DNA of 8,595 nt, taken from NCBI GenBank assembly GCA_003132865.1, contig PKYZ01000730.1, positions 1 through 8,595 of the forward strand. Direction: 5' to 3'. The notes below the pieces were generated by a model. That model made no database searches and was not told the DNA's origin. It worked only from the letters and a program-made list of their open reading frames with translations. Origin of the DNA: Bryobacterales bacterium (GTDB lineage: Bacteria > Acidobacteriota > Terriglobia > Bryobacterales > Bryobacteraceae). Positions 5,118 through 8,595 of this stretch are shown here, one piece after another (the stretch's first letter is position 1; every line of letters starts with the position of its first letter). The position numbers and the translations under genes were made by a program.

Positions 5118-5990
5118 ATGTGGAAACGCATCCGGCTCACGCTGGAGATGATCAAGTTCGAGCACTCTGTCTTTGCCCTGCCATTCGCGCTTACCGGGGC
5201 GCTGCTCGCCATTCGCCATTCCGGCCTGAGCGCGCGCGCGGCATGCGGAAAGATAGGCTGGATCGTGGTGGCCATGGTGGGAGCGCGTTCGGCCGCCATG
5301 GCCTTCAACCGTCTGATCGACTTGGGGTTCGACGCGCGCAACCCCCGCACGCGCACGCGCCACTTGCCCACCGGTGTGCTCTCGCGCGGCTTCACATGGG
5401 GCTTCGTGGCGGTCTCCGCGCTGGTCTTCGTGTTCGCGGCGGGCGAACTGAATCCGCTTTGCTTCCGCCTCGCGCCAGTGGCGCTCGGAATTGTATTCTT
5501 TTACTCATTCACCAAACGCTTCACCTCGTTCTCGCACCTGGTGCTGGGATTTGCGCTGGGCGTGGCGCCGGCGGCGGCCTGGATCGCCATCCGCGGCTCG
5601 CTCGATCCTCGCATCCTCGGGCTCACCGCGGCCGTCACTTTCTGGACCGCCGGCTTCGACGTGATTTACGCCTGCCAGGATTACGAGTTCGATTCGGTGG
5701 AGGGTCTCTTCAGCCTGCCGCGCCGTCTGGGCATCGCGGGCGCGTTGCGCGTGGCGCGCCTCTTCCATGTGCTGATGGTGGCGTGCCTGCTGGCTCTGGT
5801 TTACGGCCTCGGCCTGGGCGCGCTGAGCCTGGCGGGGGTGGCGGCCGTCACAGGGCTGCTGATTTACGAACACAGCCTGGTGAAAGCCGACGACCTCTCG
5901 CGTGTGGACGCGGCCTTCTTCACCATGAACGGCTATGTGAGCATGCTATTCTTTGTATTCTGGGCTGCTGATGTTCTATGGAAATCGTAA
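5118..5990 (+). CDS. mqnP: UbiA-family prenyltransferase of menaquinone synthesis
   Basis: This 290-residue polytopic membrane protein has about eight hydrophobic segments. MIKFEHSVFALPFALTGALL is the typical N-terminus of the MqnP/UbiA branch linked to the futalosine pathway. Two Asp-rich Mg-pyrophosphate sites are present: NRLIDLGFD (Asn64, Asp68, Asp72) followed by ARNPRT, and DVIYACQDYEFD (Asp181, Asp188, Asp192). The enzyme attaches the polyprenyl chain to the dihydroxynaphthoate product of the futalosine route in the inner membrane. Its stop overlaps the mqnE start by 13 bp, so both are probably on one message and functionally linked, which favours mqnP over the ubiquinone ubiA. No good Shine-Dalgarno sequence precedes the ATG; a TAAAAT at 5094-5099 is a possible -10 box without a convincing -35. 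Confidence 0.9.
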   Translation: MWKRIRLTLEMIKFEHSVFALPFALTGALLAIRHSGLSARAACGKIGWIVVAMVGARSAAMAFNRLIDLGFDARNPRTRTRHLPTGVLSRGFTWGFVAVSALVFVFAAGELNPLCFRLAPVALGIVFFYSFTKRFTSFSHLVLGFALGVAPAAAWIAIRGSLDPRILGLTAAVTFWTAGFDVIYACQDYEFDSVEGLFSLPRRLGIAGALRVARLFHVLMVACLLALVYGLGLGALSLAGVAAVTGLLIYEHSLVKADDLSRVDAAFFTMNGYVSMLFFVFWAADVLWKS

Positions 5991-7096
5991 TTGACGACCC
6001 GCGCCTGAGGCCTATTCTGGAAAAAGTCGAAGCAGGCCAACGTCTCTCCTATGACGATGGCGTGACGCTTTACCGGACCTCCGACATTCTCGCCGTCGGT
6101 TACATGGCGAACCTGGTGCGCGAGCGATTGCACGGCTCGACTACTTACTTCAACGTGAACCGCCACATCAACCCGACGGATGTGTGCGTGGCCAGTTGCC
6201 GTTTGTGCGCGTTCGGCAAGCGCGCCAAGGACCCCAAGGCCTACACCATGTCGCTCGAGGAGGTGTGGTATCGCGCCGGCGAAGGCTGGAGCGAGGCCGT
6301 CACCGAGTTCCACATCGTGGGCGGGCTGCATCCGGAGCTGACGCTGGATTGGTATTGCGAGATGCTGCGCGGGCTGAAGGAACGGTTCCCGCAGGTGCAT
6401 CTGAAAGCTTTCACCATGGTGGAGGTGGCGTATCTGGCGCAGCGCGCGAAGATATCCGTGCGTGACGTGCTGGTACGGCTGCGCGACGCCGGCATGGATT
6501 CGCTGCCGGGCGGCGGCGCCGAGATCTTCTGCGACCGCGTGCGGCGCATCATTTGCGACCACAAGATCACCGGCGAGCAGTGGATCGAGACCGCACGCAC
6601 GGCGCATTCGCTCGGCCTCCATTCCAACTGCACCATGCTCTACGGCCACATCGAAAACGCCGAGGACCGCGCGGACCACCTGGTGAAGCTGCGCGCGTTG
6701 CAGGATGAAACCGGCGGATTCGTCACCTTCATTCCGCTGGCCTTCCATCCCGATAACACGCCGCTGCAGCACATCCCGAAGACCACCGGATTCGCAGACA
6801 TCAAGAATATCGCCGTGGCACGCCTGATGCTGGACAACATCCCTCACGTCAAGGCCTACTGGGTGATGATGACCCCGCGGATCGCGCAGATCGCGCTGCG
6901 TTTTGGCGCCGACGATATTGACGGGACGGTGATCGAAGAGAAGATCTACCACGACGCCGGCGCGACCACTCCGCAAGGCATGCGCCGCCAAGATCTGGTT
7001 CGACTGATTACAGAAGCCGGCCGCGAACCGATCGAGCGCGACACGCTGTACCGGCCGGTGACGCGCACGGAGACATCGGTCACCGTGGCTGTATAA
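5978..7096 (+). CDS. mqnE: Aminofutalosine synthase (radical SAM)
   Basis: This 372-residue radical SAM enzyme matches the usual length of MqnE. CVASCRLC (Cys70, Cys74, Cys77) is the CX3CX2C motif that binds the 4Fe-4S cluster. Other family stretches are YFNVNRHINPTDVC, TEFHIVGGLHPEL, LPGGGAEIF, HSNCTMLYGHIE, FIPLAFHPDNTPL and KAYWVMMTP. MqnE adds the adenosyl radical of SAM to 3-[(1-carboxyvinyl)oxy]benzoate to form aminofutalosine, the second step of the futalosine route to menaquinone, in the cytoplasm. MqnC is the closest alternative, but the HINPTDVC / AFGKR / GGLHPEL set fits MqnE. Its ATG lies inside the end of mqnP, so translation is probably coupled. No partner genes mqnA, mqnC or mqnD are in the window. 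Confidence 0.93.
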   Translation: MEIVIDDPRLRPILEKVEAGQRLSYDDGVTLYRTSDILAVGYMANLVRERLHGSTTYFNVNRHINPTDVCVASCRLCAFGKRAKDPKAYTMSLEEVWYRAGEGWSEAVTEFHIVGGLHPELTLDWYCEMLRGLKERFPQVHLKAFTMVEVAYLAQRAKISVRDVLVRLRDAGMDSLPGGGAEIFCDRVRRIICDHKITGEQWIETARTAHSLGLHSNCTMLYGHIENAEDRADHLVKLRALQDETGGFVTFIPLAFHPDNTPLQHIPKTTGFADIKNIAVARLMLDNIPHVKAYWVMMTPRIAQIALRFGADDIDGTVIEEKIYHDAGATTPQGMRRQDLVRLITEAGREPIERDTLYRPVTRTETSVTVAV

Positions 7097-7476
7097 AATC
7101 CACCACGCAGAAACGGACGCCTCGCGTAGCGGGTCTCATGATTGTGCACCGTCGGGGACCAGATTGAAGTCTGGCACGACGTCATCTTAATCTCTGCGCA
7201 CATCCAATCGGACTTCACGCATCCCCGACGAGCGATCGCTCGTCTCAACTGCAATTCCTGCTCACGAAATGCTAATGCTCCTTTAGCGGTGATGTCGATT
7301 GTACGGCGCCGTGTTCTTTCTTGCTAAACAGTCCATTTGTTTCTCGACAGAAAAGGATCTTGAGGAGAATCGATTGTCATTCCTAAACGGCAGGCCACTA
7401 TCCGTGGTCCGGCTCGTGCCTAGCCGTACAGCGTGCACGCGATATCTTGCTTGGGCAGAACTTTCCACTTGACATA
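7097..7476. other. Intergenic region, no convincing gene
   Basis: About 380 bp between mqnE and the GntR promoter, visibly richer in A/T than the mqn genes. It holds an 18-bp perfect palindrome (7227-7244), a small CCAGA/TCTGG hairpin at 7159-7174, and a weak 32-codon TTG frame at 7374-7472. I see no tRNA, riboswitch or clear terminator for mqnE. Confidence 0.6.
7227..7244. repeat. 18-bp perfect palindrome
   Basis: GACGAGCGATCGCTCGTC equals its own reverse complement over all 18 bases; the next outward pair (C/T) does not match. It lies 130 bp after mqnE with no T-run, so it is more like a protein-binding or structural element than a terminator. Function unknown. Confidence 0.7.
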
Positions 7477-7498
7477 ATGTACTAGTCATATAGTACAT
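7469..7498 (+). promoter_or_regulatory. Promoter with overlapping GntR-type operator
   Basis: A perfect -35 box TTGACA (7469-7474) is followed by an inverted repeat with arms ATGTACTA (7477-7484) and TAGTACAT (7491-7498), 8 of 8 bases paired, separated by GTCATA. Candidate -10 boxes lie inside the right arm (TAGTAC 7491-7496 or TACATT 7494-7499). A dimeric regulator bound here would cover the promoter, so autorepression by the GntR protein just downstream is the simplest reading. The TGTACTA...TAGTACA form resembles what I recall for YtrA-type operators, unverified. Confidence 0.65.
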
Positions 7499-7508
7499 TG
7501 ACGTGGTA

Positions 7509-7919
7509 ATGAGTCCCCCGTCATCCACGTCTTTTCGCCTCCGGCTCGATTTCCACAGCGGAGTACCGGTCTACCGTCAGATCATCGATCAGGTGCGCGG
7601 CGGGATTGCTTCGAGCTCACTCGCGGTGGGCGATCAGCTTCCCACCGTGCGCCAGCTGGCAGTCGATTTGGCGATCAATCCAAATACCGTGGTACGGGCT
7701 TACCGCGAACTCGAACTCGGCGGTTTGCTCGAGACCCATCAGGGAACTGGCACATTCATCAGCGCCCAGAAGATGAAAGGCGGCAATGCCGAACGGGAAC
7801 GGCAGTTGACGCAAATCGTAACGGATTTGGTCGCCCGCGCCGGCGCGGCTGGCTTCACGGTGGAAGAATTAATCGAGCAATTGCGCGGACTGATTACAGA
7901 GCCCACACGAAGGAGATAA
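7509..7919 (+). CDS. GntR family regulator, YtrA type
   Basis: This 136-residue protein starts at ATG 7509; GTG 7503 in the same frame would add two residues. FRLDFHSGVPVYRQIIDQVRGGI and GDQLPTVRQLAVDLAINPNTVVRAYRELELGGLLETHQGTGTFI form the winged helix-turn-helix of the GntR family, here with PVYRQI and NPNTV typical of the YtrA subgroup. The C-terminal part is only about 50 residues (ERERQLTQIVTDLVARAGAAGFTVEELIEQLRGL), a helical dimerisation tail rather than a ligand domain, as usual for this subgroup. The start lies 10 bp after the putative operator and no Shine-Dalgarno sequence precedes it, so the message may be leaderless. The slipin gene begins 4 bp after its stop, so it likely controls itself and the slipin. 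Confidence 0.88.
   Translation: MSPPSSTSFRLRLDFHSGVPVYRQIIDQVRGGIASSSLAVGDQLPTVRQLAVDLAINPNTVVRAYRELELGGLLETHQGTGTFISAQKMKGGNAERERQLTQIVTDLVARAGAAGFTVEELIEQLRGLITEPTRRR
7910..7915 (+). promoter_or_regulatory. Ribosome binding site of the slipin gene
   Basis: AAGGAG ends 8 bp before ATG 7924 and overlaps the last codons of the GntR gene. It is the best Shine-Dalgarno match in the window and fixes the slipin start. Confidence 0.75.
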
Positions 7920-7923
7920 GAAG

Positions 7924-8595
7924 ATGACAGCGAAAATCGAAATCGCCCCGATTAACCGAATCGCAGTGATGGCATTCGTCCTATGCATCGGTGCTGGTGC
8001 GGCCGTCAGCGCCGGCATTCACAGCCAGGCGCCGGTCATCCTAGGCGCTGCGATGGGTTTGTACCTCCTGTTTGCGATCAAGGTTGTTCAGTAATGGGAG
8101 AAGGTAGCCCTATTGCGCCTCGGTAAATATGTCGGACTTCGTGGGCCTGGGCTGTTCACCATCATCCCCGTGATCGAAACCCTCAGTCCCTACGTGGACC
8201 ATGGCGTACGTGTCGCCAGTGTTTCCGCGGAATCCACCTTGACGCGTGACACGGTTCCAGTCAACGTGGACGCGATTGTGTTCTGGATGGTTTGGAACGC
8301 CGAGAAGTCGATCCTCGAGGTGGAAGACTTTATTCAGGCCATCACTCTCAGCGCGCAAACCGCACTGCGCGAGTCCATCGGCCGCCATGAACTGGCCCAA
8401 ATGGTCACCGAGCGCGAAGTCATGGGACGCGAACTGCAACGCATTCTGGATGAGAAGACCAACCCCTGGGGAATTACCGTCCAATCGGTCGAGATCCGCG
8501 ATGTCAGAATTCCGCAGGGTCTCGAAGACGCCATGTCGCGACAAGCGCAGGCGGAACGCGAGCGCCAGGCGCGAATCATTCTGGGTCAGGCAGAA
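7924..8595 (+). pseudogene. Slipin (SPFH/band 7) gene with an in-frame stop, 3' partial
   Basis: The frame from ATG 7924 encodes MTAKIEIAPINRIAVMAFVLCIGAGAAVSAG...VILGAAMGLYLLFAIKVVQ, a 56-residue N-terminal hairpin of two membrane segments. It is then stopped by TAA at 8092-8094. The same frame continues with WEKVALLRLGKYVGLRGPGL and a complete-looking SPFH domain up to the window end: TLTRDTVPVNVDAIVFWMVW, ALRESIGRHELAQMVTERE, ILDEKTNPWGITVQSVEIRD, IPQGLEDAMSRQAQAERERQ. Slipins are stomatin-like proteins that oligomerise on the inner membrane. The stop replaces one residue just before a conserved W, where homologues (from memory) often have Gln, so a single CAA-to-TAA change would explain it. 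It is co-transcribed with the GntR gene. Mutation, readthrough and sequencing error all remain possible. Confidence 0.8.
8113..8595 (+). CDS. SPFH domain of slipin downstream of the stop (3' partial)
   Basis: If the TAA at 8092-8094 is genuine, this piece could be made only from a weak internal start such as TTG 8113 (LRLGKYVGLRGPGLF), which lacks a Shine-Dalgarno sequence. It carries the SPFH domain without the membrane hairpin, so it would not be anchored in the usual way. No stop or frameshift occurs in the 167 codons from 8095 to the window end, and residues typical of the family are all kept, which suggests that the stop is recent or not real. Confidence 0.5.
   Translation, partial: MRLGKYVGLRGPGLFTIIPVIETLSPYVDHGVRVASVSAESTLTRDTVPVNVDAIVFWMVWNAEKSILEVEDFIQAITLSAQTALRESIGRHELAQMVTEREVMGRELQRILDEKTNPWGITVQSVEIRDVRIPQGLEDAMSRQAQAERERQARIILGQAE

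Noticed and set aside
5090..5395. Upstream extension of the DUF192 frame to 256 residues on the minus strand
   Set aside because: It is antisense to the well-supported mqnP N-terminus, shows no family similarity and would bury the lipoprotein signal in mid-protein.
5933..6991. Long minus-strand open frame of 352 codons opposite mqnE
   Set aside because: A GC-skew shadow of mqnE: its composition (many His, Gln, Val, Arg) is typical of antisense frames, and mqnE is unmistakable.
7142..7327. 61-codon plus-strand frame in the intergenic region
   Set aside because: No ribosome binding site, no signal or domain, and it crosses the 18-bp palindrome; chance frame.
7374..7472. 32-codon TTG frame with a GAGGAG upstream, ahead of the GntR promoter
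   Set aside because: The Shine-Dalgarno match is decent, but the start is weak and the peptide (SFLNGRPLSVVRLVPS...) has no recognisable feature; not enough to call a leader peptide.
8094..8126. ATG overlapping the slipin stop (TAATG) as a restart
   Set aside because: It opens a different frame that stops after ten codons (MGEGSPIAPR), so it cannot re-enter the SPFH domain.

Overview
The window looks like a stretch of a high-GC, Gram-negative bacterial chromosome, most probably an acidobacterium (Bryobacter/Solibacter-like). This rests on three things: the futalosine-type menaquinone pair mqnP-mqnE, a YtrA-type GntR regulator followed by a slipin gene, and several RHS fragments whose neighbours carry export signals. 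The phylum call is an inference from gene content and protein style; no 16S or marker search was possible.

Left half (1-4520, + strand): three consecutive RHS C-terminal modules. Each has an RHS core end (YD-repeat tail with the RFLSPDPY motif), a different C-terminal domain, and an overlapping downstream gene starting with a signal peptide. Cassette 1 (1-1338) has a Pro-rich linker and a glucosaminidase-like domain with Glu in ESGW, then an exported 177-aa protein. Cassette 2 (1385-~3025) is an N-terminally truncated RHS core of about 400 residues, then a short HELGH zinc-metallopeptidase-like domain visible only after correcting a frameshift, then the first ~50 codons of an exported protein. 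Cassette 3 (~3025-4520) is a short RHS core end, a lysozyme/transglycosylase-like domain, and an exported 219-aa protein. This is the layout of polymorphic-toxin C-terminal/immunity arrays. Export signals on all three candidate immunity proteins suggest that the toxins act in the periplasm, on peptidoglycan in cassettes 1 and 3. All three RHS reading frames are broken by an apparent single-base shift in a G or C run, so the modules are degenerating, silent donor cassettes, phase-variable, or affected by sequencing errors.

Middle (4521-7096): a DUF192 lipoprotein on the minus strand, convergent with the last immunity gene. Diverging from it by 28 bp is mqnP (UbiA-family prenyltransferase), which overlaps mqnE (aminofutalosine synthase, radical SAM) by 13 bp. 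MqnE acts early and MqnP late in menaquinone synthesis via futalosine.

Right end (7097-8595): an AT-richer 400-bp intergenic region with an 18-bp perfect palindrome and, next to the gene, a TTGACA box followed by an 8+8 bp inverted repeat that is probably the operator of the GntR/YtrA gene. That gene is followed at 4 bp, after a good ribosome binding site, by a slipin (SPFH/band 7) gene. The slipin frame is interrupted by one in-frame TAA after codon 56, right after its N-terminal membrane hairpin, and otherwise stays open to the window end.
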